From Planctomycetota bacterium (GTDB taxonomy: Bacteria > Planctomycetota > Planctomycetia > Planctomycetales > Planctomycetaceae): a DNA stretch of 64,000 nt. Position 1 is the first letter of the stretch. Every line of letters begins with the position of its first letter. Shown here in pieces: positions 39,378 through 47,729 of this stretch. Below the pieces are notes generated by a model. That model saw only the letters and a list, made by a program, of their open reading frames with translations. It did not search any database and was not told the DNA's origin. Location of the stretch: NCBI GenBank assembly GCA_022600195.1, contig JAHZKX010000042.1, positions 1-64,000 of the forward strand, read 5' to 3'. The translations under genes were made by a program, and so were the position numbers.

Positions 39378-39824
39378 ATGCAGCTGGAATTAACAGAAAA
39401 AACAAAGATCGATGCCTCGCCTGAAGTTGTACACGAATGGCTGAGCAATCTGGAAAACTGGCCAAAGATCAATGACAAAATCCAGTCCATTTCAGTGGAA
39501 GGCAATAAGTGTATTGGCCAGCTTCAATTTAAAGGGCAAATATTTGATTTTGCCGGCCTGGTTCCTGAAGACCATGATCCACTCAAAGTTATCTGCAATA
39601 TCGTTGTGCAATCAGAGCAGGGAAAGAAAACGCCCGGACATTTCGAAGTGATTTACGAAATTATTCCGGGCAAAAAAAATACTCAGATTATTGAACGCGT
39701 TATATTTGAACAGGAGATCCCCTTTTGGGGCTGGTTGCTGATTAAGCTTATAATGAAATTGGGGAATCCAACGGGAACGACGAATCTGCAACGAATCAAA
39801 GAACACATCGCCGATACCGATTGA
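39378..39824 (+). CDS. SRPBCC (START-like) domain protein
   Basis: A 148-residue single-domain cytoplasmic protein of the SRPBCC/polyketide-cyclase-like fold, which binds hydrophobic ligands. MQLELTEKTKIDASPEVVHEWLSNLENWPKIND is the classic first strand and helix. CIGQLQFKGQIFDFAGLV and PGHFEVIYEIIPGKK follow, and a final helix is LIKLIMKLG. The ATG at 39378 begins right at the first beta strand; in-frame starts from 39309 would add residues with no domain match. No ligand can be named. It is divergent from the ceramidase-like gene and converges with the small secreted protein downstream. Confidence 0.75.
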   Translation: MQLELTEKTKIDASPEVVHEWLSNLENWPKINDKIQSISVEGNKCIGQLQFKGQIFDFAGLVPEDHDPLKVICNIVVQSEQGKKTPGHFEVIYEIIPGKKNTQIIERVIFEQEIPFWGWLLIKLIMKLGNPTGTTNLQRIKEHIADTD

Positions 39825-39845
39825 ACCTCGTAATGAATCAGGCCT

Positions 39846-40223
39846 TTATTTTTTTTCTTTCAATACAAATTCGCCGTAGTAACCGATGCTCGATTTATAT
39901 TTCCCGCTGAGTGTGGTTCCTTTCATCAAGCCCATCCATTGATACTTGTGACCTCTGATGGTGGCGTCTCCAGAGAGATCTAATTGCTTCCCCTTTGGCT
40001 TCGATTGAAATGTCGCCTCATACTTAAACGGATCTCCTTTGAATAACCCGGTAAACGTAGCCTTCCAAGTACCCTTGTCATCAGATTTCGCGACGCACTT
40101 AAGTGGACCTGTTGTGTTGTACTTGCGATTATTCCACTTGCCTTCCCAGGTTCTGGTCTCCCCCGCCTGCAGCAGAGAGAGCGAACTCAACACAAAGATG
40201 ACGACCAGCAATGAACGTAACAT
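39846..40223 (-). CDS. Small secreted protein of unknown function
   Basis: A 125-residue protein with a signal peptide cleaved near LLQAGE (about 20). The mature part is beta-rich with repeated Gly/Lys/Trp/Thr patterns (WEGKWNNRKYNTTGPL, KGTWKATFTGLFKGDPF, TLSGKYKSSIGYYGEFVL), the look of a small beta-barrel or lipocalin-like protein. An excellent ribosome site, AAAGGGGGA, precedes the ATG. It is not recognised as a known family, though similar short proteins are common in planctomycetes. Confidence 0.7.
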   Translation of the reverse strand: MLRSLLVVIFVLSSLSLLQAGETRTWEGKWNNRKYNTTGPLKCVAKSDDKGTWKATFTGLFKGDPFKYEATFQSKPKGKQLDLSGDATIRGHKYQWMGLMKGTTLSGKYKSSIGYYGEFVLKEKK

Positions 40224-40572
40224 TATGATTTCCCCCTTTAGATCAATCTTTTCATTCCGCGTACTGTTTTGACGATATCAACACTCCCACTCAGTAAGTG
40301 TTTCGTCAAACAGTTCCAGAATGCGACAAAAATGAAGACCTGAAGTCGAAATCAATTATAGCAATTTTCATTCGTATTAACGTGTTTGGTTATAACGTTT
40401 TATTAGACAAGAGGTTAAGAGAAATGAATGACGGCCCCTATGGGAGTTCTCCCTGCGCGTCAATCCTTCATTCCAATGCGAATGGTACTCTTGAAACAGT
40501 CCCCTCTCTCTGGAGAGGAATTCATTCGGGAACCTGCCGTTGATGCAAGACACTTCAACCGCTTTTTTTCAA
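40224..40572. other. Intergenic stretch without a gene
   Basis: About 349 bases upstream of the small secreted protein and downstream of the acyltransferase gene. A perfect -10 box TATAAT on the minus strand at 40355-40360 lies about 130 bases upstream of the small protein, with only a poor -35. An 81-codon open frame on the plus strand has no ribosome site or family resemblance and was not called. Confidence 0.4.
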
Positions 40573-41469
40573 TCAAGCTGCTCGTTGAAGAGTGTTGACT
40601 TCTTTGGCCTTGATCAGCGTTTGTGGCTCAGACAGATATGTGCGCAGCGTACTGATGAATGCGGCAGCCTGATTGCCATTAATCATGCGATGATCCATTC
40701 GCACAAACAATGAAGCCTGTTTTCGAATCACAACCTGATCGTCTATAACAACAGGACGTGGTTCGGTAGGACCCATTGTGATGGCAATATTACAAGAGTT
40801 CATCGGCAAAGAACTCGGCTTATAGGAAATCATCGGAGGAGCTCCTGAAAAACCCATATAATTCACAAAGGCACCAGCGTGGTTTAAACCCTGCTGCCAG
40901 GGCCAGATGCTGGGGCACCGTATCCAGTTTCCTAAAGTGAATCCCAGACTGCACATTCTCAGGATCCACGAAAGCCGCAGATTCCTTCCCAGGTGTATCA
41001 GTCGGTTTTTGAGCCACGAACTTTCTTTCGCACGCTTATTGTCTTGAGCAACCTTCGTCGCTTTTTCTCGAACTGCATCCCAAAGATAATTGGCAACTTC
41101 GGGAATGGATAACTCTTCCACATTTTGCATGAACACACAATCAACTTCACCCGTGCTGGTTTGCAGCATAGGCATCGCTATGTTGACATTTTCATACTGA
41201 TAGACCTTCCGACCAATGACTCTTCGGTTGACCTCAGGGTGCTGGCACAGACTTTCGGTGACAGCACGAATCAGAATGTGGGCTGGTGTTACAAAAGTGC
41301 TGTGCTGAGTTCTGTGTTCTTCCAGAAAAGAATCCATTTCTTCCATGTCCACTGTGGTTCCCCAAACCATCATTGGATCACAACTTCGTGAGGTACTCCC
41401 AAGATAGGATGTATTAACCCATCCGATTTCAGAGAGCGGAACGGGTTTGTTATGTGTTGCCCAATACAT
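40573..41469 (-). CDS. Stand-alone 2-oxoacid dehydrogenase E2/CAT-like acyltransferase
   Basis: A 298-residue acyltransferase of the chloramphenicol-acetyltransferase/E2 catalytic fold, without the lipoyl or subunit-binding domains of E2. Recognisable blocks are FVTPAHILIRAVTESLCQHPEVNRR, YENVNIAMPML and SCNIAITMGPTEPRPVV. The catalytic loop reads VRMDHRMINGNQAAAF, where the active-site His is present but the usual DG is NG. The family transfers acyl groups from CoA or a carrier protein. Its neighbours are an acyl carrier protein and an AMP-dependent ligase, all on this strand, so it may accept acyl groups from that carrier. The middle region (WILRMCSLGFTLGNWIRCPSIW) is unusually hydrophobic and aromatic. 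Confidence 0.8.
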   Translation of the reverse strand: MYWATHNKPVPLSEIGWVNTSYLGSTSRSCDPMMVWGTTVDMEEMDSFLEEHRTQHSTFVTPAHILIRAVTESLCQHPEVNRRVIGRKVYQYENVNIAMPMLQTSTGEVDCVFMQNVEELSIPEVANYLWDAVREKATKVAQDNKRAKESSWLKNRLIHLGRNLRLSWILRMCSLGFTLGNWIRCPSIWPWQQGLNHAGAFVNYMGFSGAPPMISYKPSSLPMNSCNIAITMGPTEPRPVVIDDQVVIRKQASLFVRMDHRMINGNQAAAFISTLRTYLSEPQTLIKAKEVNTLQRAA

Positions 41470-41534
41470 AAATTCGTTGCCTGCTAATGAATCGAAAGTG
41501 AAGGGTGAAAGAGTGAATGTCAGTTAATCTGAAG

Positions 41535-41798
41535 TCAGATTAATTCTGCCTGACTTTTAATAGCCAGACGGTTATCAATCAATTCCGCTATGGTACTGGG
41601 AGTTTCGAAGAAGTCCGGCTGAATATCCTGAAAATCGAGCCTCAGATCAAATTCCGACTCAACAAAAACAAGCAAGTCCATCATCGTTAATGAATCTAGT
41701 AATCCAGAATCCAGCAGGCCTGCTGTCGCATTGAGATTCTGATGGCCGGTCACCGAATGCAAAAAGTCGATGAGTCGCTCTAAAATCGAATTCTCCAT
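41535..41798 (-). CDS. Acyl carrier protein
   Basis: An 87-residue acyl/peptidyl carrier protein. LLDSGLLDSLTMMDLLVFVESEFDLRL has the phosphopantetheine attachment serine in the DSL motif of a four-helix carrier. AAAGGTAG precedes the ATG. It lies between the AMP-dependent ligase and the E2-like acyltransferase, 32 bases from the former, so these three are one operon. It would carry the acyl group activated by the ligase. It is distinct from the housekeeping AcpP, which normally has the sequence GADSLD and sits in a fatty acid gene cluster. Confidence 0.88.
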   Translation of the reverse strand: MENSILERLIDFLHSVTGHQNLNATAGLLDSGLLDSLTMMDLLVFVESEFDLRLDFQDIQPDFFETPSTIAELIDNRLAIKSQAELI

Positions 41799-41829
41799 GT
41801 ATCTACCTTTACCCCTGGTCTACTTGACT

Positions 41830-43434
41830 TTATTTTTCCTGGTTTATAACAGTCTCTTTGACGCGTTGCGACAAACGCATCCGATCAATTTTCATTGCAT
41901 GGTTTAATGGAAAACTCTCAACAATAGAAATATGATCCGGAATCATTTGACGTGGCAGTTTCTTGCGACAGATGGCTATCATTTCGGAACTGGATAAATC
42001 ACGTTGAGAAGTATCCTTCTTGACGTACAAAGCCAGCCGTGTTCCCACATTATTTGATTCGAAGGGAACAGCAACCGCCTGAACAATCGGGAATGTTCTT
42101 AATGCAAACTCTTCCAGATCAGCCGGGTGTACACGATAACCCGAGATCTTGAGCAGTGCATTGCTGCGGCCCTTAATAATGATCCAACTGGAATCATCAA
42201 TCGTTGCCAGATCACCCGTGTATAACCAACCGTTTCGAATTCGTTCTTGAGTCCCCGCTGGATCTCGCCAATATCCCTGCATAATGTTCGGACCCTGTGC
42301 ACGCACTTCGCCAACTTCCCCAGGTCTAACAGAATGTCCGTTCTTATCAACCACTTCCAGTTTCACCCCTGGAATGGCCTGACCAATACAACCATCTGAT
42401 ACTTTCAATAGATGTTCAGGAGGCACATACGCTAATCTGGCTGTGGCCTCCGTCTGGCCGTACATCACAAAAAAACGTGCTGGAGAAATGTGCTGATTGA
42501 TTTCTAACGAAAGTGAATATTCCAGAGCACCACCGGCTACGGACATATAGCGTAAACGGGGCACCTTAATTTTTTTGAAAGAGGTCCGTTCCAGCAGAGT
42601 TCGAAATAAATCGGGAACAGCAGACAGGCTGGTACACTCATGTTTGACCAATGCCTGAATAATAGTTTCTGGAAACGTAGTGTTACCGTCCAGAATCAGA
42701 TGCGCTCCCATTAGAAGATGTGACTGCAAAACAGAATTACCAAATGCATGGTGGAACGGAAGGATACATAAAGGACGTTCCGTTTCATTCAATTTCAGAT
42801 ATTTTTGTATGGAGATCGAGTTTGAAATCAAGTTAGTATGACTGAGCATGACTCCTTTCGGAGTACCACTGGAACCCGATGTGAAAAAAATGGCAGCCAG
42901 CTGGCCAGTGGAGTCATGCGTGTTCGTCCGATTTACTTCTCGGGACTGATGATCTTCAGCTAATGTCAGGTCTTGCAGGTGAGGGCGTCGCTTGAGTATC
43001 CGTGGAGTCGTAATCATCATAGTGGCTTCTGTAGATTCCAGGATATTCTCAACAATACCATTCTCCAGATTGGCAGCCAGAGGAACAACGACACACTTCG
43101 CCATCAGAATTCCATAAAATGCGGCAACGTATTCGACGGAATTCGGCGTCAACAGGATGACTCTATTTCCTGGTTTGTACCCAGGATCATCTTTCAGTTT
43201 GCGAGCGATGCTGAGAGCTGCTGCAAGCAAACTACGATAATCCCATGTTGAGTCAGATGTCGAAATCGCAGGATGAGTATCCCTGCGACTCGCCACTTCA
43301 ATAAATGTAGTCATCAGACACGAAGGTGCAGGTTCCATCCGGCTACGGGACGGAGCAAGAGAGGCATCCTGCGGGCGGGTTCTTTTAGTGTTGATGAAAG
43401 TCAGATTCGAAATGATATCACTGGTAAAGAACAT
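41830..43434 (-). CDS. AMP-dependent acyl ligase (acyl-CoA/acyl-ACP synthetase family)
   Basis: A 534-residue ANL-superfamily adenylating enzyme. The signature AIFFTSGSSGTPKGVMLSH gives the P-loop-like core. MYGQTEATARLAY is the substrate-side motif, and GWLYTGDLATIDDSSWIIIKGRSNALLKISGYRVHPADLEEFAL is the A8 hinge with the GYRV block. It should activate a carboxylic acid as an acyl-adenylate and pass it to the downstream carrier protein; the substrate is not evident. The start is uncertain: ATG at 43434 has no good ribosome site, and ATGs at 43338 or 43317 fit the usual N-terminus of the family better. Confidence 0.85.
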   Translation of the reverse strand: MFFTSDIISNLTFINTKRTRPQDASLAPSRSRMEPAPSCLMTTFIEVASRRDTHPAISTSDSTWDYRSLLAAALSIARKLKDDPGYKPGNRVILLTPNSVEYVAAFYGILMAKCVVVPLAANLENGIVENILESTEATMMITTPRILKRRPHLQDLTLAEDHQSREVNRTNTHDSTGQLAAIFFTSGSSGTPKGVMLSHTNLISNSISIQKYLKLNETERPLCILPFHHAFGNSVLQSHLLMGAHLILDGNTTFPETIIQALVKHECTSLSAVPDLFRTLLERTSFKKIKVPRLRYMSVAGGALEYSLSLEINQHISPARFFVMYGQTEATARLAYVPPEHLLKVSDGCIGQAIPGVKLEVVDKNGHSVRPGEVGEVRAQGPNIMQGYWRDPAGTQERIRNGWLYTGDLATIDDSSWIIIKGRSNALLKISGYRVHPADLEEFALRTFPIVQAVAVPFESNNVGTRLALYVKKDTSQRDLSSSEMIAICRKKLPRQMIPDHISIVESFPLNHAMKIDRMRLSQRVKETVINQEK

Positions 43435-43843
43435 GTCAGGCCACTTTGATCAGGAACCAACATGGAATGTGGCTTCCTGATATCTGATTTTTTCTTGGTT
43501 CCGGGTTGAATGAGTTAATTGAGCGCAATGAATTGGTAACCTCATTTTTATCGGACTTTTCTTCGCAGTCAGTCTCTTTAAACTCAGTGGAGCGACCGTT
43601 TTTCTCCGTTTTTGTTCATGTAGATTACCCAGATTTACTGTGTCTGAGAAATACACAAGAGGTATGGGAAGCTGGAGAAGACTACGTAGATTGGGGTGGC
43701 GGTGTTCGCCGTCGAGCGACTCAGAACAGAACTCGGTTCTGGCGACTCTCCGTTGATGAGAGTCGGTGTAAATAAAGTGATTTCACTATCCGATTTCTCA
43801 GTTGATGGATTCACGTTTCGGGAATTCAGAACTTCCGATTTGA
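43435..43843. other. Intergenic stretch with a series of hairpins
   Basis: About 409 bases between the FAD/NAD(P) gene and the ligase gene. No convincing gene is present: the open frames here lack ribosome sites and resemble nothing. Three inverted repeats occur in sequence at 43695-43765: GGTGGCG/CGCCGTC with G-U pairs, CAGAAC-TCG-GTTCTG at 43727-43741, and a perfect 8-base stem CGACTCTC/GAGAGTCG at 43743-43765. No T-run follows on either strand, so they are not standard terminators. Confidence 0.5.
43695..43765. repeat. Tandem hairpins of unknown role
   Basis: Three adjacent stem-loops are visible. The last (43743-43765) has an 8-base perfect stem and 7-base loop. The middle one (43727-43741) has a 6-base stem and a 3-base loop, with the half-site CAGAAC duplicated just before it. 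The first (43695-43713) has seven pairs including two G-U. Position and closeness suggest an RNA element in the transcript upstream of the ligase gene, or a remnant of a mobile palindromic repeat. Confidence 0.45.
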
Positions 43844-45289
43844 CTAAATATAGTATTCAATCACGTGTTCTTCTTCGACAGAGAATCGATAATCGTGACC
43901 GGGCGTTACGGTTGACACATCATCCAACAAGAGTTGGGCCACACGCATCGCCTGGCCGCGCAGTTCGGGGACTGCCGTCGTTTCCCAGAGCGTCCCTTTC
44001 ATCAGTGGCCCGATTGCGAATAGAAATTCAGAATGCTCTCCCTCTGCGTTGATGACGGCAAAGTCGGCACCAACGTCGATCCCCATGTCCAACTCATCCG
44101 GCTGGATCAATCCGCGTTTCAATAAATTCTTGAAGAGTGGCACACTGGTATCGGAAAAACCGCTGTTCGGCCCCGTACAATTAATGACCAGCCCACCCTC
44201 GACCGACTGTTCTTCACCTTTTTTGTTCTGGAGACTCACTCGCACTTTCTCATTATGTTCACTGAGGCCAGTAATTCTGCCTCGTAGAACACGCAATCGG
44301 CCTTCTGTTATGGCTTCAGTAAGACGCTGGTGAATCGGTTGGGCGATTCGATGTCGGATTACATTCCAACGTGCAGCATACCGCTTGAGAAATTCCTGTT
44401 TCTCCGAAAGATCAAATTTTTGCCAGATGCGTTGGGTATGCGGGCGAAGTCGATCGACTACGATTCCCGGATTCTCACCGATCCGTTGAAGTTGTTTACA
44501 ATGTTTTTCCAGCAATTCTACCAAATTATCAAGACCCAGATTTTCAGGTTCGGGTGGTAAAAAATCGGGATATTCAATTCCCCGAAAGTGTGCCTGTGGT
44601 ATCATGCCATTATGGGAGATGGCCGTGATATTTCCCGTCCATTCCTTTTCGCTGAGCGTCAAAAAAATATCGATCATCGAGAGCCCTGTTCCCAAAATAA
44701 TGATGTCATCTTTTGGATCAGGAATTTTTTCCATCCAGTTTCCCCACGGGTCCGGTGAATATGCTGGATGAGAAAATGACTCACCCGCTAAAGAGGAAGG
44801 GGGCTGATTACCAGTTGCGAGCAAAACACGATCAGCTTCAATTGTGGTCCCATCTTTGAGAGTGATTTTTGCGCATCCATCATAGGTAAGCTCAACGTCA
44901 ACTGCTTCGCTCTCTATCACTTGTATTTCAGCAGGGTGGTGCGAATCAATCGGCTGCATATAAGTTGATAAGATACTGCGCAAATAATCGCCGTAAATTC
45001 GTCGCGGCACGTACGTTTCACGAAGTTGTGGATCGGGTAGATCACTATAATCAACCCGGGTTCGGAGCCAGTCTATAAAGTGATTTGAGTGATCGGGAAC
45101 CGCAGACATATTCCGAGCGGCTACATTCAACAGGTGCTCTTCTTGTTTCGTGCCATAAGCGACGCCACGACCCAACGGATATTTATCATTAATTAATTGA
45201 ATACAGAGCGGACCCGTGCTCAATCTGGCTAGATTCACAGCCGCCATCGTTCCGCTGAAACCACCGCCAATAATCGCGACTTTTTTCAT
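43844..45289 (-). CDS. FAD/NAD(P)-binding oxidoreductase-like protein (COG4529 type)
   Basis: A 481-residue flavoprotein with an N-terminal dinucleotide-binding motif (MKKVAIIGGGFSGTMAAVNL). LINDKYPLGRGVAYG, EHLLNVAARNMSAVPDH and DWLRTRV are the hallmarks of the COG4529 group. ILATGNQ-like DRVLLATGNQPPSS and DIIILGTGLSMIDIFLTL form the second nucleotide site. GGAAGGA precedes the ATG. It may hydroxylate or reduce a small molecule. Transcribed upstream of the ligase and ACP genes with a 409-base gap containing hairpins, it could belong to the same pathway. The substrate is unknown. Confidence 0.8.
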   Translation of the reverse strand: MKKVAIIGGGFSGTMAAVNLARLSTGPLCIQLINDKYPLGRGVAYGTKQEEHLLNVAARNMSAVPDHSNHFIDWLRTRVDYSDLPDPQLRETYVPRRIYGDYLRSILSTYMQPIDSHHPAEIQVIESEAVDVELTYDGCAKITLKDGTTIEADRVLLATGNQPPSSLAGESFSHPAYSPDPWGNWMEKIPDPKDDIIILGTGLSMIDIFLTLSEKEWTGNITAISHNGMIPQAHFRGIEYPDFLPPEPENLGLDNLVELLEKHCKQLQRIGENPGIVVDRLRPHTQRIWQKFDLSEKQEFLKRYAARWNVIRHRIAQPIHQRLTEAITEGRLRVLRGRITGLSEHNEKVRVSLQNKKGEEQSVEGGLVINCTGPNSGFSDTSVPLFKNLLKRGLIQPDELDMGIDVGADFAVINAEGEHSEFLFAIGPLMKGTLWETTAVPELRGQAMRVAQLLLDDVSTVTPGHDYRFSVEEEHVIEYYI

Positions 45290-45487
45290 AAGTATTTATC
45301 CTTCCACATCTCCTATTGACTACCAGATTTTAGATTCAGTCAGGGAGATGTTGCTTTGGTTCATTAAGCGTACAATGAATTTCTATCAGACTCTGAAAGT
45401 CAACTCAATTGTATACTGGACGGTTCCGCAGCAAAAGACAAGCGACGATGATTCCCGGTTTTAAGTCGCAGTTGGAATTCTCATCGT

Positions 45488-45898
45488 TCAACAATCGCGT
45501 CTGACGATCGCAGTTTTCTTGCCATGTTCGTCGATGGCGACATACGTAAATGCGGCTTCGGTGACTTTGAAGTAGGGACAATCGGAATCCTCGTGTCGGA
45601 GCACCGGCTCGACCCACACTTCGAGCTGTAACGTAATCGACGTCGTCCCCGTTCGGTCAATTGTTCCATAACAGGTGACCACATTTCCCACTTTAACAGG
45701 TCGGATAAACTTCATACTCTCAACCGCAATCGTCACCGTGCGGGTTCCTGAAATTTCTTTTGACAGAATCCCACCGGCAATATCCATTTGCGACATGATC
45801 CAACCGCCGAAAACATCTCCGTTGGCATTGGTGTCGGCGGGCATCGCCAGAGTGCGAAGAATCAGTTTTCCTTCTGGCAGGTCACAGACTTCTTCCAT
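45488..45898 (-). CDS. yciA: Acyl-CoA thioesterase, YciA family
   Basis: A 136-residue hotdog-fold thioesterase that hydrolyses acyl-CoA. From the ATG at 45898 the sequence aligns end to end with E. coli YciA. The block LRTLAMPADTNANGDVFGGWIMSQMDIAGG contains the catalytic Asp of the family, followed by RPVKVGNVVTCYG and ISLQLEVWVEPV-like strands. I prefer 45898 to an upstream TTG at 45952 because the family N-terminus starts there and AGGA lies about 11 bases upstream. It probably controls the CoA-ester pool; its neighbourhood with ligase and pyruvate decarboxylase may be incidental. Confidence 0.9.
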   Translation of the reverse strand: MEEVCDLPEGKLILRTLAMPADTNANGDVFGGWIMSQMDIAGGILSKEISGTRTVTIAVESMKFIRPVKVGNVVTCYGTIDRTGTTSITLQLEVWVEPVLRHEDSDCPYFKVTEAAFTYVAIDEHGKKTAIVRRDC

Positions 45899-45983
45899 TA
45901 TGATTCGATCCTGTTCAGGTCGTTTGTAATGAGGTTGGTTCAACGAAAACAAATTTTCATAATTCAGAATTCTCTACTCACGA

Positions 45984-47669
45984 TTATCGCGGCGATCGCC
46001 CGTTGTTCTTCGCCACATGTCCTCCCCAGACCAGTAGGTTCTTACTGCAATCGTCACGATCTATAAGAACTTCAATCAAAGCAGGGCCGTCATGGGAAAC
46101 AGCGGTTTGTATTGCCTCATCAAGTTCTCCTTCCGTTCCCGCCTTACAACTCCAACCATTGCCGTCTTCTGCATTGAATACTTTAACCAAATCGGCGTAG
46201 TTCCAGTTTTTGATGGTGTTATAAGGACCGTCATGAATTTCGACTTCGATGGTATACCCGCGATTGTTAATCAGAAAGATGATCGGCTTCAGTCCATAGC
46301 GAATCATCGTCGAAACTTCTTGCGCGGTCAGTTGAAACGAGCCATCGCCGATCAAGGCAATCGGACGCCGGTCCGGCGCGCCGATACTATACCCCAGTGT
46401 GGCACCGACCGACCAGCCAATCGATCCATACTGCATTTGTACTTCGAAACGTGAACCTGTCGGCAGATTAAGCTGCATCCCGTTAAACCAGGAATCACCG
46501 GTCTCTGCGATCACTGCCGAGTCGGGACCCAGCATCTTTTGAATCCTCGCAAACAGTTGACGTGTCGAAAGCGCCGTCTCGGCTGAGCCGGGAGACAAGG
46601 GGCTTAGCTCTTCCTGAATCCGTTTGTAGGCGACCAGCGAGCCATCATTGGACTTTAATTTTGTCGCGAGTTCTTCCAGGAATTCCGCTAACTTGACATT
46701 ACTGAAAGTCTGGTTGGGAAAGACAACACTATTGGGCAGGGCCTGTATTACCTTTGTAGGATCGACCAACGCCGCATGTCCGGTTGTGGTATAGTCGGTA
46801 AATGTAGGGCCGGCAAACAGGCAGAGGTCTGCAGAGTCTACGATTTCACCACAGCCGGGTGAACCGACAGGACCCCAGTAGGTTCCCATGTAGTGGGGAT
46901 GCTGTTCGTCAAAAAATCCTTTCGCGTTAGGCATACTGGCGATGGCATACCCGGACGCATCCGCCAGTTTCTGGAACTGGGATTCCGCTCCGAACGAGCG
47001 AAGTTTCACGCCGGATACTAAAACTGGTTTGATCGCGGCATTGAGTAATTCCGCCGCCTGTTCGACTGCCGCATTCAGTGAAATTGGATCGCTGGCTGTC
47101 GGGCCTCCAAACGATCTCTCATTCGGCTCCGAAGTGACGGCGGAAGCAATGTTGCAGGCGATTTCAATATAAACGGGTTTACGAAAGCGAAGCGCCGTTT
47201 GAATTGCATGATCAATTTGTTCTGGGGCTTCTCGCGGGTCGCGAATGGTCACTGCCTCAGCTGTGACTTTCGAAAAGATCTCGCGCTGATAATCGTAATC
47301 CAGGCCTCCCAGCGTATGATGTAACATTTCGAATTCGGCTTCTGAATTGGTATTCGGTCCACCTGAGACGGCAATCACCGGCAAGTCTTCCGCATACGCT
47401 CCGGCGACCGCGTTTAACAGACTCAAACCGCCGACACTAAAAGTAACGAATACGGCGCTCGCGCCACCTGTGGCTCGGGCATAACCATCGGCGGCATAGC
47501 CTGCGTTCAATTCATTACAGCAGGAGATCATCTGCAAATTTTTGTTTTCCAGAATCTGATCCAGCAAAACGAGGTTGTAGTCACCCGGAACGGCAAAGTA
47601 GTGTTGTAATCCAACTTGTTCGAGCCTGGAAGCAAGATATGAACCGACGGTAGTACTCTGATCAGACAT
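45984..47669 (-). CDS. pdc: Pyruvate decarboxylase (thiamine pyrophosphate-dependent)
   Basis: A 561-residue TPP enzyme that decarboxylates pyruvate to acetaldehyde. The family residues are all visible: FAVPGDYNLVLLD (active-site Asp), CCNELNAGYAADGYAR (cofactor-activating Glu), EMLHHTLGG (His pair), GDGSFQLTAQEV...FLINNRGYTIEVEIHDGPYN (TPP/Mg site and the second active-site Glu in IEVEIHDG). The whole sequence follows Zymomonas PDC closely rather than indolepyruvate decarboxylase or acetolactate synthase. GAAGGAA precedes the ATG at 47669; an ATG at 47687 lacks it. The malic enzyme upstream on the same strand would supply pyruvate. Bacterial PDCs are rare. Confidence 0.9.
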   Translation of the reverse strand: MSDQSTTVGSYLASRLEQVGLQHYFAVPGDYNLVLLDQILENKNLQMISCCNELNAGYAADGYARATGGASAVFVTFSVGGLSLLNAVAGAYAEDLPVIAVSGGPNTNSEAEFEMLHHTLGGLDYDYQREIFSKVTAEAVTIRDPREAPEQIDHAIQTALRFRKPVYIEIACNIASAVTSEPNERSFGGPTASDPISLNAAVEQAAELLNAAIKPVLVSGVKLRSFGAESQFQKLADASGYAIASMPNAKGFFDEQHPHYMGTYWGPVGSPGCGEIVDSADLCLFAGPTFTDYTTTGHAALVDPTKVIQALPNSVVFPNQTFSNVKLAEFLEELATKLKSNDGSLVAYKRIQEELSPLSPGSAETALSTRQLFARIQKMLGPDSAVIAETGDSWFNGMQLNLPTGSRFEVQMQYGSIGWSVGATLGYSIGAPDRRPIALIGDGSFQLTAQEVSTMIRYGLKPIIFLINNRGYTIEVEIHDGPYNTIKNWNYADLVKVFNAEDGNGWSCKAGTEGELDEAIQTAVSHDGPALIEVLIDRDDCSKNLLVWGGHVAKNNGRSPR

Positions 47670-47729
47670 GAAAGTTCCTTCTATCAATTATTGGTCGCAT
47701 CATCGAGGGATGTTTTCGAGTTGTTATTT

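Noticed and set aside
39846-39862. T-run after the SRPBCC gene as a terminator
   Set aside because: It is the complement of the lysine-rich end of the convergent small secreted protein, and no stem precedes it.
40298-40543. An 81-codon plus-strand frame
   Set aside because: No ribosome site and no domain-like pattern; probably chance in a gene-free gap.
43506-43775. An 89-codon plus-strand frame across the hairpins
   Set aside because: Weak start and codons shaped by the inverted repeats; no resemblance to proteins.
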